DNA from: Zerene cesonia
Lineage: Eukaryota; Arthropoda; Insecta; Lepidoptera; Pieridae
Direction of reading: 5' to 3'
Length of the DNA stretch: 64,000 nucleotides
NCBI RefSeq assembly: GCF_012273895.1
Contig: NC_052112.1
Span: forward strand, 10,330,102 to 10,394,101
In this document: piece after piece, positions 12,005 to 25,400 of the stretch
Layout: the number at the start of each line of letters is the position of its first letter
Numbering within the stretch: the first letter of the stretch is position 1
Position numbers and translations under genes: made by a program
Notes under the pieces: generated by a model
Databases searched by the model: none
What the model was told of the DNA's origin: nothing
Seen by the model: only the letters and a program-made list of their open reading frames with translations

Positions 12005-12110
12005 TGTTCACACACATACACATACGCAAATCTCCCTCCCCCCCATACACACACACTCTCACATACACACATACAAACACACTCGCCCGAGCACGCACTC
12101 ACGCACACAT
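12005..12110. repeat. CA-rich microsatellite
   Basis: Imperfect CACACATACACA runs with a C-rich interruption. The small open frame here is only this low-complexity tract. Confidence 0.85.
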
Positions 12111-12683
12111 TTTTCAAACGTTACCACATGAAATTAAGACAGCACTGTAATCTCTGCTGACCTTACTACGGTAAGTGCGATCAAAAAGTTATCATGTAAT
12201 TTTTGCTACCGACTTTTCGGTTGCATTTTGACTACTACGCCGTTATTCACAAACTTCAGTTTTATGATCCTTCTCATACTTTTATTTGAGTTCGGAACTT
12301 TTTTATTTATAGCAGTTTTTAATAATAATTTTTCGAGTCCCTCGCAGATATTTCGTTACGGCACGTAAATTTCTTCAATTTATTAATTTGATCGAATACT
12401 GCAGACTGCATCGTATACACCAACGTCGCTTTCAACCGCCTCTCGCTTCTGTGTCTGTATGGTTTAATCATTAAGATTATGCAACAATTTTCATTAATAA
12501 ATACCATAGACATTTAAAATATTAGTAGTTAGTTAGTTAATGAATCCATCTTTGTTTTTTGTACTGCCAGTTTTGCAGAAACTCTACCATTAAGTCAATT
12601 ATTATGAAAGGAATTTATTAATAAGCGACCTTCTCAAATACTTTTTATTCGGCATTATGATATAAACTTCAAAGAGCATATAA

Positions 12684-12866
12684 TCTTACTTATATTACAA
12701 ACGCAAATGTTAGTGAGGATGGATGCATGTTTGTTACTCTTTCACGCAAAACCCACTGAACAAATTTTATTGATACTTGGCAGTCATCTAGTTTATATTC
12801 CGGAAAAACACATGCGATATATAGATACCTGCTACGTCCGCGGATGAAACCTAACGACACAGCTAG
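12684..12866 (+). mobile_element. Helitron A-family copy, first of a tandem pair
   Basis: A|TCTTACTTATATTACAAACG start, GTTACTCTTTCACGCAAAAC core and CACAGCTAG|T end. An E-family element starts at the next base. Confidence 0.75.
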
Positions 12867-13037
12867 TCTACACTAATCTTATAAAGAGGAAACTTTTGCA
12901 TTTATGAATGTTTGTAACTTTATCACGCAAAAACTGCTGAACTAATGTAAAAAAATTCTTTCACTCTTGGAAAGCAACGATTTATCTGAATGACATAGGC
13001 TATATATACTACGGGCAAGGTCGGGGCATACAGTTAG
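12867..13037 (+). mobile_element. Helitron E-family copy, second of a tandem pair
   Basis: Starts TCTACACTAATCTTATAAAG directly after the CTAG of the preceding element and ends CATACAGTTAG|T (first C of CTAG mutated). Confidence 0.75.
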
Positions 13038-13664
13038 TAGGCTATAAAACAGTCACAAGTTCACGAATTCATGTTAGTATGTCCTATTAATAATATTTCA
13101 AAGCATTCAAACATTCTCAACACAAACAAAAGAATCTAAATCATAAAATTTTCAGAATCGCGCTAGCCTTTGTTTCGAGATAATCACGTCAACCCGCGTC
13201 TCATTGCTCTATAAATATCCACAAAAGCGTATCTTGAGTTGAGGCCTATCTCACATTCATAAAGCGATAGCGTAGAACATTCTTTATTAAAGAAGATTGT
13301 TTCAGAATTATCTATAAATTTAAAAATTCTCTAAACTGTTATGTATAAATTAGAATCTTTGTGATATTGAATTTCTTATGTAGCCGCTTCTTTAAACAAT
13401 TGAAAATTTACAATAATATAAATGATATTGTTTTGAAGTCTTTAATACATCTTGCAGTAAAGATGTCTCTTTTAAGTTTTGTACATATGCTTGTAAAGTT
13501 TTCATGAAAAACCTGCTGACAGATTTAAAAACTTTCTTAACGAAAACCAGACTGACTTAAAATTAACAAATTATGATCTTAATAATTCGTTTCAGCAATT
13601 TAAGTTTTAATTTATTTACAGTTCACAATCTCTCGAGATAGGACGTGTAAACAACACTAACGCT

Positions 13665-13851
13665 ATAGTATTTTCTTGTGTTTAATTTTACGCGAGTATT
13701 ATACACGTAGAAATTAAAGACTTTTAAACGGATTGTAAACGTGATTTATTTATTATATTATTAACCCGACGTTTCGAACAATTTACAGCGAGTTTGGTCA
13801 CGGGAAGACTGTCTCCCCGTCAAATCCGTTTAAAAGTCTTTGAATTTCTAA
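13665..13851. repeat. Fold-back element (J family)
   Basis: Left arm 13710-13734 and right arm 13823-13848 are inverted copies with a single-base bulge (arm core AAAGACTTTTAAACGGAT). Between them lies AACCCGACGTTTCGAACA and a GTTTGGTCACGGG segment. Related pieces lie at 35658-35797 and 6660-6775. Confidence 0.6.
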
Positions 13852-14511
13852 ACATCAACGCTACCCGCTAATGCTATGAATGCAGCTTTATTCCGATTCG
13901 CAAAACGCGATTCTCTTGTAGGGACATTTTACGAGGACATATGTTTATCTGGCTCGAATATATTGCGCCAATAACTTGGAACGTCGATGAACAATGCTTA
14001 TCTACAAAGACATAACACTGCTTGGATTTCACTTTATTGTTATTAGCTGAGTTATACATTAAATAGTGTAACTTGTGATAGTCACAGGACTATAATGCCA
14101 ATTCTTTGAGGATTAGATTGGTTTCTTTATTTTTGTAAATTGCTTAAAAACGCTGAGTTAGGAAAAGCAAACAAGTTTACTTGACACACGCGTTATAAAA
14201 CACTTCTATTACTAAAACATGGTCATATTTATTGATGTTCAATAAAAAATGTTGAATAACACTATGATAAAACAATGTCTCGTATAAAATTTTTGTTTTC
14301 TATCTTGAGAGACACGAGCATATCTGAATAAACATTTAATTTGTTTTGTTTGCGAAATGTTCAAAGGTGTTAAAATATTTTAGACAAATATTTATACGCG
14401 GTACGTTATTACTTCAATTACTAGCAATATTTTTACACGTATCTATGTATTTACTCCTTCGTCCCACATAAAATTAGCAAATAATCCTAACTTCACATTC
14501 GACATCTATAA

Positions 14512-14676
14512 TCTACACTAATATTATAAGGAGGAAACATTTGTTATGTATGTTTGTAACGTTTTCACGCAAAACCAGTGGACTTATTTAATTAATTATT
14601 TCACCATTAGACAGCTGCAACTTCACTGAGTGACATAGGCTATATACGTGCTGCGGGCAAAGCCAGGACTAGCTAG
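14512..14676 (+). mobile_element. Helitron E-family copy
   Basis: A|TCTACACTAATATTATAAGG at the start, GCTGCAACTTCACTGAGTGA in the body and GACTAGCTAG|T at the end. It is one of the best-preserved E copies here. Confidence 0.8.
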
Positions 14677-15079
14677 TTTGTAAATATTTCCAGAGCATCT
14701 GCTTCCAATTCTTATCTCGCAAGATATACGTTCATATAACTTTGTCCATTTTATTAGCCGGGAAGCGAAAGCGAATAGCTGCATTAATGGTGTTCCAGGG
14801 ATCATTATCGTTAGGTGGATGAGCTTGAACAATGAATGGGTGTTTTTGATGTGAAAAATCTAACAAATTGTTCGATTTTATGGACCCGAATGGCTGGAGT
14901 TTAAAGAAATAGCGTGATATGGTCGGGTCAATTGGAACATTTTTCTAAAATGATGTTTCGGTTTCTAACAATTTAATTCTACTATTATAAAAACTGTTTT
15001 TTAAGGTTAATGTACGTGTGTATGTGTGTAGGTTTGTTACTGTTACACGAAAGCTTTTCGCGAAAACTAGATACGCAAA

Positions 15080-15236
15080 TCCTACTGATATTATAAATGC
15101 TCTTTCACGCAAAAACTACTGAATCGATTGCAATTAAATTTGGTACGTAGACAGCTGGAATAACATAAGCAACTTTTTATCCCGATATTCCTGCGGGATA
15201 CGGACTTACGCGGGTCAAACCGCGGGGCGCAGCTAG
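15080..15236 (+). mobile_element. Helitron A-family copy, internally deleted
   Basis: A|TCCTACTGATATTATAAATG jumps straight to CTCTTTCACGCAAAAACTAC, losing about 40 bases of the usual 5' part. It ends GGGGCGCAGCTAG|T. It sits about 750 bp before the neuroligin start exon. Confidence 0.85.
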
Positions 15237-15909
15237 TCTCTCATAATCCGCTTCCCAATTCCTACCTCGATTTTAGCTAGTTAGGGCTATTATTAAACAA
15301 GGAAAAGTTACGTCTAACTACGCTCAAAATGATTCTCTAATCCTTAAAGCCAAAGTGCGCAATCATCCCTAAGATCTGCATGTAATTCATGCCTCATTGC
15401 TCAGCTTGGTATGATAATGCAGTGTAATGCACCATTTATCATGCACCCTTCAACTTCAGGATCGATGAACGGGCCTTCGGAAGTCTTGGTCGGCGTTTTC
15501 TAACGGTTTAATGGATTATTTTAATGATCACATCGATTTCTTGTAGTACCTTGTTCTTCATATGATAGCTACTTATGTCTATCTTATGATAACTGCTTTA
15601 ATAAGAAACATGAAAGCTCTAAAGAAATAATGAAGCTTTATAATTTTTATTTATGCACCGACGATATTAAATGAAAAAACCTCTATAAAGGGGAAAAGTG
15701 ACATATTATAGTATCGGAATGTTAAAACTATTATTTATAAAAGCAATAAAACCAATCTGGAGCTTTCAAAGGCATTTTAAAGTAATAAAATATAGATGTT
15801 ACTCATGTCTAACCTCTACTTAAGTATTCTTTTTTCTCCATCTGAATGTATCAGCTGATATAGACCCATAACCATGAATTAAATATTCACTATTATTCAT
15901 TCTTTACAG

Positions 15910-15983
15910 ATTACCCATTAGACGCCGAGTGGAACACAAAAATGGTATACTTATAGCATCAAGCAGAACTGGTGGAGAACAAA
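15910..15983 (+). other. 5' UTR part of the first coding exon, after a splice acceptor
   Basis: A pyrimidine-rich tract ending in AG at 15908-15909 precedes this stretch, so the exon carrying the start codon is probably spliced to at least one non-coding exon further upstream. Insect neuroligin genes commonly have such distant 5' exons. An in-frame stop lies at 15954-15956, so no upstream coding extension through this exon is possible. A four-codon upstream ORF (15942-15956) sits inside it. The exact exon start is inferred from the acceptor consensus only and needs RNA evidence. Confidence 0.55.
15942..15956 (+). promoter_or_regulatory. Short upstream ORF in the neuroligin leader
   Basis: ATG at 15942 reads Met-Val-Tyr-Leu-stop, ending 27 bases before the main ATG and in the same frame. 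If the leader begins at the acceptor inferred at 15909, ribosomes would meet this start first, so it could lower or tune translation. Its effect is inference. Confidence 0.4.
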
Positions 15984-16428
15984 ATGCTAATACTGATCCT
16001 TGTCCACTTCGTATCGCTCCCCGTACTAACCTCCCGAGTCAGAGGTGACACAATGGAAGAGAAAACGCAACCGTTCATAAGCTCCAGAGTAGTGAGGACA
16101 AAATACGGTGACATCAGAGGCTTCATAGTGACACCAGAATCGAGGTTTCTAGAACCAGTCGAAGTGTTCCGAGGTGTTCCATACGCGTCTCCACCAGTTG
16201 GCTCTCTGCGATTCATGCCCCCGGTATCGGGAGCTCAGTGGTCGGGTGTCAAAATTGCGGAGGAGTTCAGTCCGGTTTGTCCACAAGTTCTGCCAGATAT
16301 ACGAAATGAAACGGCGGTTCTGAAGAGGATATCTAAGGGCAGACTGGAGTATTTGAAGAGGATATTACCTTTCCTGACCAACCAGTCTGAAGATTGCCTG
16401 TATTTAAATATATACGCACCCGCGCAAG
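15984..16428 (+). CDS. Nlg: Neuroligin exon 1 (start codon, signal peptide, N-terminal ectodomain)
   Basis: Encodes residues 1-148 plus one base. The ATG at 15984 is the first in frame after the stop at 15954 and has a good insect start context (AACAAAATG). The leader MLILILVHFVSLPVL is a hydrophobic signal peptide. Then come the esterase-fold features shared with insect neuroligins: EVFRGVPYASPPVGSLRFMP (60-79), PVCPQ with Cys99, a sequon NET at 108, a sequon NQS at 133, and EDCLYLN at 136-142 with Cys138, the expected partner of Cys99. The donor GT at 16429 (CAAG|GTAACT) leaves phase 1, matching exon 2. An open frame on the opposite strand at 15959-16216 is only a shadow of this exon. Confidence 0.96.
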
Positions 16429-19400
16429 GTAACTGAAATGTAATTATTTTAACCTAGTTCTTTCATAAATGCGATTGGCTTTATATGCTACATTTGTATC
16501 CGAAAACACCTGAACAGATTTTAATTAAATTTATCAGATTATAGTCAGTTTTATGTATGCAAACCAGTCCGAAGCTAGTTATAGATAAAATGTGCTTTCG
16601 ATAATATTAATGTTGTGGTATCTTTAAAACAGCTCTGAATATTAATAGGAACATTATAAATGGTTCATTGGTCTACGTGCCTTTTGTGTGGTGTTCATTA
16701 AAATAAATATTCTCTATCCCGCAAAGCTATGTAGCAATAGGATACTATGCTCTCTCATTTTAGCTTAATAACTGGTAGTTTTAATAGCTTTATTGTTTAT
16801 GTTTAATATACTGTCCATTATAAAAGTTAAAATGAAATTAAATTTCATAAGTAAAGCACGAATTTCAAGGTCTTGTCGTATCCTTTTTCTCACCCTTCCC
16901 ACTCCATTCCTTTATTCCCGTCGTCAGTAATTACCTTATACTTTCCTCCTTGCAAGCGGGAAACTCTTTTGCAGTAGCCCAACCTCTAAAATAAATAAAT
17001 GAGGCGAACCACAAGCTCAGTTGACCACAAGCTAAAAAACATTTTTACAATTTTTTTGCCTAATAATACTTAGAAAGATCACAAAATAGGTCAAATACGC
17101 GCAAGTTTCAATACGTAGTATTACGAATGTAATTATGAATTTGGAAAGGCGTCGGAAAGATATAATTTTGAGACTTTTGTTCTTTGGGAATCACATTTAT
17201 TCGGCCGTAATAAGGACGGAGTTTTTTCGGGTCGGATTTGCAAGTGAATGGACCGACCCTATAATTTATAGACACCCAATTAAAGCTTTAGACTGAAATG
17301 AGTTGGTTTTGAGTTACTTCCCCGTTTTTATTCTTCATAATATAGACGTTGCATTTCTGTTATTAAGATGAATATAGAAATATCTCATTTTCTATGCTTT
17401 GTTTAGTTACCTTTCACTCGATCTTCTTTTATTTATAAATCGTCCTTATTATGCGTCTAAATAATGAAAATATTGAGGATTCGTTTTCAATTGAAGTGAA
17501 TAATATTTTAAAACATTTTAAAGTTATTTATCAAAAGCAAAAACACACATAGGCATAACGTGAATCTTTGTTGACACAGAACAGTTAAAATTTACATCAG
17601 GGGATTATATTGGCGTCTTAAAGTAATACACATTCAAGTGTGAAAAAGAGATAGAGCTATATAGGTCATCTAGTACCATCACTTTCCTACACTGGAATTA
17701 GTACTGCTTTGCAAAACGTCACGGTTACCCTCTTAGGAGAGATATTAATTCTTTTAAAGCTTTAAAAACAAATAACAATGAGTTTTTAAATAATTATAGA
17801 GGTGTTATTGAGTGAAAAAAACGTAGTGTGATTTTAAATATTTTGTTATTGTCGTTTTTGACGTGACAACGTCTTAAATTAGGTTGCGGCTCGGAGTCAC
17901 TCATGAAAAAGTGTAACGCCCGGTAACGTTACGATGAGTCACCGAACTATGATCGGTCCGCCGCGCGCGCATCACTAGAGAATTAGGCGCATTGAATCTT
18001 CGCGTGCTTGTGTCTGTCTCTGTCTTTTTAGTAAACAAAATGTATTTTCTATAGTTAAAATTTGTGCAATTCTTATTTTCATTCAATTCCTTGTTCCTAT
18101 TGTGCAATTTAATAATATTCATATCAATAAATATTCTACCGAGAAAAAGACGTTGTCACGTAAAATCTTCGCCCGTAAAACTTTACAGGCAACCATTTTT
18201 TTTTTTTATAAATATCATGTAACTTCTACAAGATTCAAGTTATAAATCACAAAAAACATTTGTAAGAGCAATTCGTATTATTTACAATACAATCAAAAGA
18301 CCCCGAATCCAAAACGAAACACACCAAATAAAACCATCATCGGATCCCATCAAAACACCGTCAAAATTGCAAACGCAGCGTATAAAGCAAGAGCAAAACG
18401 AGGGCCACGCTCGGATATTACGTCTAAAACCATCCAATACCTTCGCCCTTTGTTCGCTCGTATACCTTTCGACAGCTTTTCGTGTTCGCAAGACACCAAC
18501 TTATTTGCCGCGCTGGTGTTTTCTTCTTTTTCAAATAGATAGTTTTATAAACATTTTCCTCGAGTATTGTGCCTTTCGAGTCTCTGACTGAATAATGCAC
18601 TTTGAAAAATGTTTAGCTGAGTTTATTCACGATTGTTATGAATTTTGTTTCGTTTTAACGATTTTACAACTGTTCCATGATTCTGCCGGTTTCGTTCGTT
18701 TCTAAGATCAACTCAATGGTAGTCAATATCTCTTATGAATGAAGTGTTGGTTTCTACACTTAAGTCTCCGTTTTTTTTTGTAGAAAACTGAAAAACATAT
18801 TTACGGTAGAAAAAGTTTTTAAATTGCTTATTGCTATGATTTGTGAGAAATTACAGTTTATGAAGCATTTGAATGGTATAAAACTAAAAATTAAACTATG
18901 TTTGTGTTCTCAAGAATATTGCATAACGGCTGATTTAATTTTGTGATAGTTTTACTAACCAATATTATAAGGAACAAGCTAACGAAATAAGCCGCGTTAG
19001 ATCCACACTAATATTAAAAATGACAAAGTAGATCTTTTTGTCCGTGTGTTTGTCTCTTCTTCATACATAAACCACTGAATCGATTTAGATGCAATTTGAT
19101 ACAGATATAGTACCAAGAAAGAGTTTGACCCAGAAATTCTATGAGAACGGTTACGGGAAGGATGATGAAAGCCCCAGAACTTTCGACTAGCGGGCGAAGT
19201 CGCGGGCGGTAAGTTAAGGTACTTTTATAAATATTGTATGTTTATTAGCCGAGTGCCCTTACTGAGTATAATTTGTAACAATGAACCAACAGTTTCATCT
19301 CACAGACATTTTATTCAAAGCATATACATAATACAAAGCAGTTGCAACGAAGGTATGTCTTCTGATTTTATTTGGATAGCCTTACAAGCTCGTTTCGTCT

Positions 19401-22400
19401 AGACTGCAGTCTTATCTTTTTCATTAGTAGCGTCTCGCCTGCGAGTTTTTAGCGATTAGTCACGAAATACATTGTTAACTTGAACCTCATTCTCAGCATT
19501 TGCTGTTGGTGTGTGTCTGTTATCCGTTTATGGTCTTACATCGCACTTGGTTTTAGTTTAAGCGTTTGAATATATAACCTGTAAAAAGAACTGACGGTGA
19601 TGTTTAACTTTCTTTATTTTAAGGACTACTGAGTCTCTTCAAATTTATGTACTAAATGTGTATTGGACAAGGAAACCAGAAGGGGTCCTATTATTTCTAA
19701 AAAGCTGGTAACACATATGCGGTGCCCATATGCGAATGATGATGAGGGGCGGGCATCACTTCTATCAGGTGTATCTCCTGTTTGTTTCATAGAAAGAACT
19801 TTTAATATAAGACGGTACGATGGGGGCTTTCAAGAAAAGAGCGTATTTGTCCACCACCCATGTTACTACAAGTGTGCCCATCTGCCCCTTTGATTGTTGT
19901 CATAATAAACTTTATACGCAGTCTGACAGTTAACTGAATATTTTAATGTTAATCCCTTAAAAACCCTTAATTTCTAAAGTTATTTGTTATCTATTAATTC
20001 AGATAGAGTGTTAAAAGTGTTATTTTTTATATTGTCTTTCTTTTATCTTGTCAGAATTTCGAGAGGTACCCCATTAACGTCAAGGACCTTATCTGTCGAA
20101 AGGAATTTGTGAATCTCATTAGAATAAAACACATCAAACATAAATATTAAACGTAATTCGCCTCAACGCCGCTGCGTTTTTGTATCCACAGCTTAGTTGA
20201 CATGTAAACGCATAAGTATCGCATGCGACTGATATAAATTAAGGTTATTTTCATTTCCACGTCTCCTCGTGACGCGATTGAGGAACAAAAGCGAAAGCTT
20301 AATGAGGTACTTCCTGAGGATTGTTTTATGGCAGCAAGGGGCGCGTTGAAAATTATAATCTATGATATGAAATATTTCTATTTACATATCCTTCCTCTAC
20401 TATGAACAAGTTGCATATTATGGCATGTATCAGTATCTAAATATACGTGACTCAAAGATGACTGACTGACATAGTGATCTGTCAACACAGCCCAGACGGA
20501 TCGGGCTGAAATTTGGCATGTAGATAGATGTTATGACGCAGGCACCCGCTAAGAATGGACCTTGATAAATTCTACTCCCAAGTGGATTAAATAGGGGATG
20601 AAAGTTTGTAAGCATGCGGGCAGACTGAAAATCAGCGCTGATCTTGTGTTAAAGCCTGACAGCATGGCCGAGTCTGTCCCGATTGCCTGTTAAATTTATT
20701 TTATTTTTTAAGTTGTTTTTTAAAGGTGGGTGTATGGCTAAAGCTTATTTTCTTTCTTTTATTGGATGTTATTTAGCTTATATATNNNNNNNNNNNNNNN
20801 NNNNNNNNNNNNNNNNNNNNNNNNNNNNNNNNNNNNNNNNNNNNNNNNNNNNNNNNNNNNNNNNNNNNNNNNNNNNNNNNNNNNNNNNNNNNNNNNNNNN
20901 NNNNNNNNNNNNNNNNNNNNNNNNNNNNNNNNNNNNNNNNNNNNNNNNNNNNNNNNNNNNNNNNNNNNNNNNNNNNNNNNNNNNNNNNNNNNNNNNNNNN
21001 NNNNNNNNNNNNNNNNNNNNNNNNNNNNNNNNNNNNNNNNNNNNNNNNNNNNNNNNNNNNNNNNNNNNNNNNNNNNNNNNNNNNNNNNNNNNNNNNNNNN
21101 NNNNNNNNNNNNNNNNNNNNNNNNNNNNNNNNNNNNNNNNNNNNNNNNNNNNNNNNNNNNNNNNNNNNNNNNNNNNNNNNNNNNNNNNNNNNNNNNNNNN
21201 NNNNNNNNNNNNNNNNNNNNNNNNNNNNNNNNNNNNNNNNNNNNNNNNNNNNNNNNNNNNNNNNNNNNNNNNNNNNNNNNNNNNNNNNNNNNNNNNNNNN
21301 NNNNNNNNNNNNNNNNNNNNNNNNNNNNNNNNNNNNNNNNNNNNNNNNNNNNNNNNNNNNNNNNNNNNNNNNNNNNNNNNNNNNNNNNNNNNNNNNNNNN
21401 NNNNNNNNNNNNNNNNNNNNNNNNNNNNNNNNNNNNNNNNNNNNNNNNNNNNNNNNNNNNNNNNNNNNNNNNNNNNNNNNNNNNNNNNNNNNNNNNNNNN
21501 NNNNNNNNNNNNNNNNNNNNNNNNNNNNNNNNNNNNNNNNNNNNNNNNNNNNNNNNNNNNNNNNNNNNNNNNNNNNNNNNNNNNNNNNNNNNNNNNNNNN
21601 NNNNNNNNNNNNNNNNNNNNNNNNNNNNNNNNNNNNNNNNNNNNNNNNNNNNNNNNNNNNNNNNNNNNNNNNNNNNNNNNNNNNNNNNNNNNNNNNNNNN
21701 NNNNNNNNNNNNNNNNNNNNNNNNNNNNNNNNNNNNNNNNNNNNNNNNNNNNNNNNNNNNNNNNNNNNNNNNNNNNNNNNNNNNNGACAGATTCGAAATT
21801 CAAATGTAATATTTTTTTATAATTAAGTGTAACAGTATTTATGGCCAGACTAAGTAGAATAGAAATGGAAATGGAACATAACATACACAGCTACCATTTT
21901 TTTTTAATATTTGACATCTGCCCAGTAAATCCTGAGTGTAACGCGTTCAAACAAACACACAAACTCTTCAGCTTTATTTTATTTAATGTAAGTAAAGAAG
22001 AATATAGTACATTTTATAAATGGTGTGAATATTGTTCTTTGTCTTTATGAAGGAGAAATTGCAAAAAATAATGATAAGAAGCGACAGAACCAACATAGAA
22101 GGCTGTGTAAAATGTGTATGGTTATATACTCAATTTTATTAGGTAATAAACATACAGATAACTAAGACTAGAATATTGTGATAATTTTTTAAGAATAGGT
22201 AATAAATTGCTACGTAAACCAGCCTCGATCGTATTTATTCTAATCTTTAAAAAAATTTCACTTATAAAGCACTAGCACTGCGCCTCGCGGTTTCACCCGC
22301 GTAAGTCTGTATCCCGTAAGAATATCGATATAAAAAGCCTTTGTGTTATTCTAGTTTTCCAGCTTATTACGTACAAAATTTCATTGCAATCGGTTTAGTA

Positions 22401-25400
22401 GTTTTTTCATGAAAGAGTAACAAACATCGCATACAAGCTTTCGCATTTACAATATTAACAAATTTGAAATATGAATCAATTGAATTAAAATGTAAAGGTC
22501 TAAATGAAAATGTCAAATAGTATATTATATTATGCTAAGACTAATAAGTAGGTTTTCAATTAGAGCTAGAAACAGTTCTCGCTTACTCGTGTGATACACG
22601 TGGTACACAGGAAATAGGCTATTAGGTTATTCTAGGTCATGTCTATCCGATTTTATTCACATTATGTGTTTAGTGCTTCTTTGTGGTAGAACATCTCAAC
22701 ATTTTTTATAATTAATTCTAATATTATTTCAGTTTTTACTATAATATTTAAAAAAGAGTATTATCATCATTATAATCAGACCATATATGTTCCTACTGTT
22801 GGGACACAAGCCTCCTATGAGGATTCAGGCCATAATCCACCACGCTGGCCAATTGCGGGTTGGCAGATGTCACATGTCGTCGAACTTTTGATTCTTGGAC
22901 ATGCCGGTTTCCTCACGATGTTTTCCTTCACCGTTTTAAGCAGTGGTGATGTTATTCACATGTGCAGATAAATTGGAAAATCAATTTATTTCCTTCACGC
23001 TCGGCCCGGTCTCGAACCCCGACTTATCGATTTTGAAGTCCGAGGTTCTCACCACTGAGCCACCACTGTTTTTGCTTTTTCTTCTTCTAAAATTATTTGG
23101 ATGAAATTTGGCACAGAGTTAGAATGAGACCCGAAAATGAACACAGGAAAGTTGTTATCCCGGAATACGAATAGAAATAAGAATTATGGCGAGAAAACGC
23201 CTGGATTGACTGCATTTTCCTTTGACTAGGTGGGCGAAGCTATATGCATTAAGAAACGCGCTAAGTAATTATTGTATTACGAAGATCTTCAGAAATGTGG
23301 TTGCTTTCTTTGAAAGTAGTTAACTATAGGTTAAATATAAGAAGAAAAATAAGAAAATACAATTTCACATCGTATTTCTAGCGGAACGTTCTAGAAATTC
23401 CCACAGAACCTGATGAAAATCGAATCTGAAATTCTGTTAGCTCACGCAATGAAGGGTTATAAACAACCGCTATTGCATTTGCATACAACCGACTCTGGCT
23501 ATTTATTTCATGTCGGTTTGCTACTGACGAATCACCTGCAGTCACTGCGTTGTATTATCAAAAGTCCATCGTAAACTAGCAGGGTTATAAATCAGCGCAA
23601 TTGTCGCTTTGATCGAATCGCTTTTCTGTATTAAATCATTTGGATGACTGTGTTATGCTGTTATATTATGTATGTCAAAAGTGTGATGTTAATTTAGCTG
23701 GTTATTGAATGAATTTTGATACTTTGATAAAGACAATCGATAATGAGGATGAAATCTAAACGTTGTAAAGAAGCAGATATCTCATTATAAAAAGAAAATA
23801 CGTGTCTTTGGCAATAAATGGATTGCGAAAGCAAATCCTACTAATATTATAAATGCGAAAGTTTGTAAGGATGTGTGTGTGTTTGTTGCTCTTTCACGCA
23901 AAAACTACTGAACCGATTGCAATGAAATTTGGTACGTAGATAGCTGGACAACTGGAATAACATAAAGGAAATTTATGCCGATATTCCTACAGGATGCGGA
24001 CTTACGCGGTTGAAACCGCGGGGCGCAGCTAGTAACAAATGTTTAAGCAGGAGTTTTTTTTTAAATATGTACATAATATATTTGGCAAAACTTTGCTCTA
24101 GTGAGTTTTGTCGGCAACATTTTGATGTCATAAACACAAATTTCTAACCACGACGAAATATATGAATATGTTAACACATTACTGAATAAGCTATCCTCGA
24201 GATCATTTAAGCCTACTTACTTCAACGGCGCAGCGCCCCAAACCGGATCGTGGCCTCTGTCAATAAAAGTCCCCAAGTTTTGCCCTTCAGCGTCCTAGTT
24301 TTGAGATTTTCCACTTGAAAGATGTCCAGACCTTGGGTTTCGTGTCGCTAATGGTAGTTCATAGTGCTCACCGTTAAGCCCCCACACAAGTAAATTCTAT
24401 CAATATATATTACATACTTAGTAGTCACAATTATTGTATTTAACACACACTAACATAGTTTTTAAGAATTAATTGTATACTATTAAAATGATTCTTTGTT
24501 ACTTGTGTAAATAAATAAAATAAAAATAAACTAATACGATATATCCATTCCAACACTATAAATTAACTCAACCACACTCAAATTCAACCGTAGCAAAGTT
24601 TATTCTTATCTCTTATATAACAGGATTTCCCTCAAACTTTTTGCTATTTTACTTTAAAATATCTACGCGAAGAGAAAGGCTGATTTATCCTTATCCATCA
24701 CGAGACAAGCGCCCGGTTTTACGCCAATTCTTCCTGATGTATGCCCGTTTTAGAGTTTTATAGCTGAATGACAAAACCGTTTGCTCAACTACGTAATAAA
24801 TTAAACACATTTAATGTTTTTTCAAAACGTGTATTTATACATTAGTTTCGGCACACTTTATACGACGCAATGACGGAAGAACTGCACTGATGTTACTACA
24901 TATTTAATAATAATACATTACGATAAATGTACCCAAAATAAAACACAAACTAAATATTTATTTTTTAATTCTTGAACTATAAATTAAGTTTTTTCTATTT
25001 ACAATTTTGTTAATAAAGTAAATACATAAACTCTTATTTATAAATGGTAAATCTTTCATTATTTTTTCACATGTCCATAAATAAATTATTTAGCATTGTC
25101 TGTGTCTAAAATTTACCAGAGTAATTTAAAAGACTTCAAATCAAGCAGACGACAATGCGCTAAATTTCGTATTAAAATTTAATAGTCTTCACGCACCTAT
25201 AACTGTTATGTTTGTGTAGTGTGTGTGTATATCAAGACATTTGACTATTGTTTTTACTGCCTTTGTTTAGTTTTTAACTATAAGTGTAATAAAAAGCTAT
25301 TTGTACACTCACTTAATTTGCATGGAGTTTTAAAGAGGGGGTATGCCGTAGTGTACAAGGCGACGTGGCATTTAAATTGTTACGAGAGCATTAGAAGTCA

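Larger units (their letters stand above)
1..15909. other. Upstream or 5'-intron DNA with no coding gene seen
   Basis: No open frame here looks like a real protein; the longest are about 100 codons and overlap repeats. The stretch holds SINE pieces (near 345, 756, 2697, 6796 and 10091), many short Helitrons, two long perfect palindromes (6183-6464), a CA-rich microsatellite near 12000, and islands of ordinary-complexity DNA (3180-3385 and 9077-9195). If the neuroligin leader is spliced, this is part of the first intron. Otherwise it is intergenic. Confidence 0.6.

Noticed and set aside
15959..16216. 85-codon minus-strand open frame with ordinary composition
   Set aside because: It is the antisense shadow of neuroligin exon 1.
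20683..21884. Very long open frames across the N run
   Set aside because: They exist only because N codons are not stops. The same holds for the frame at 29810-30838.
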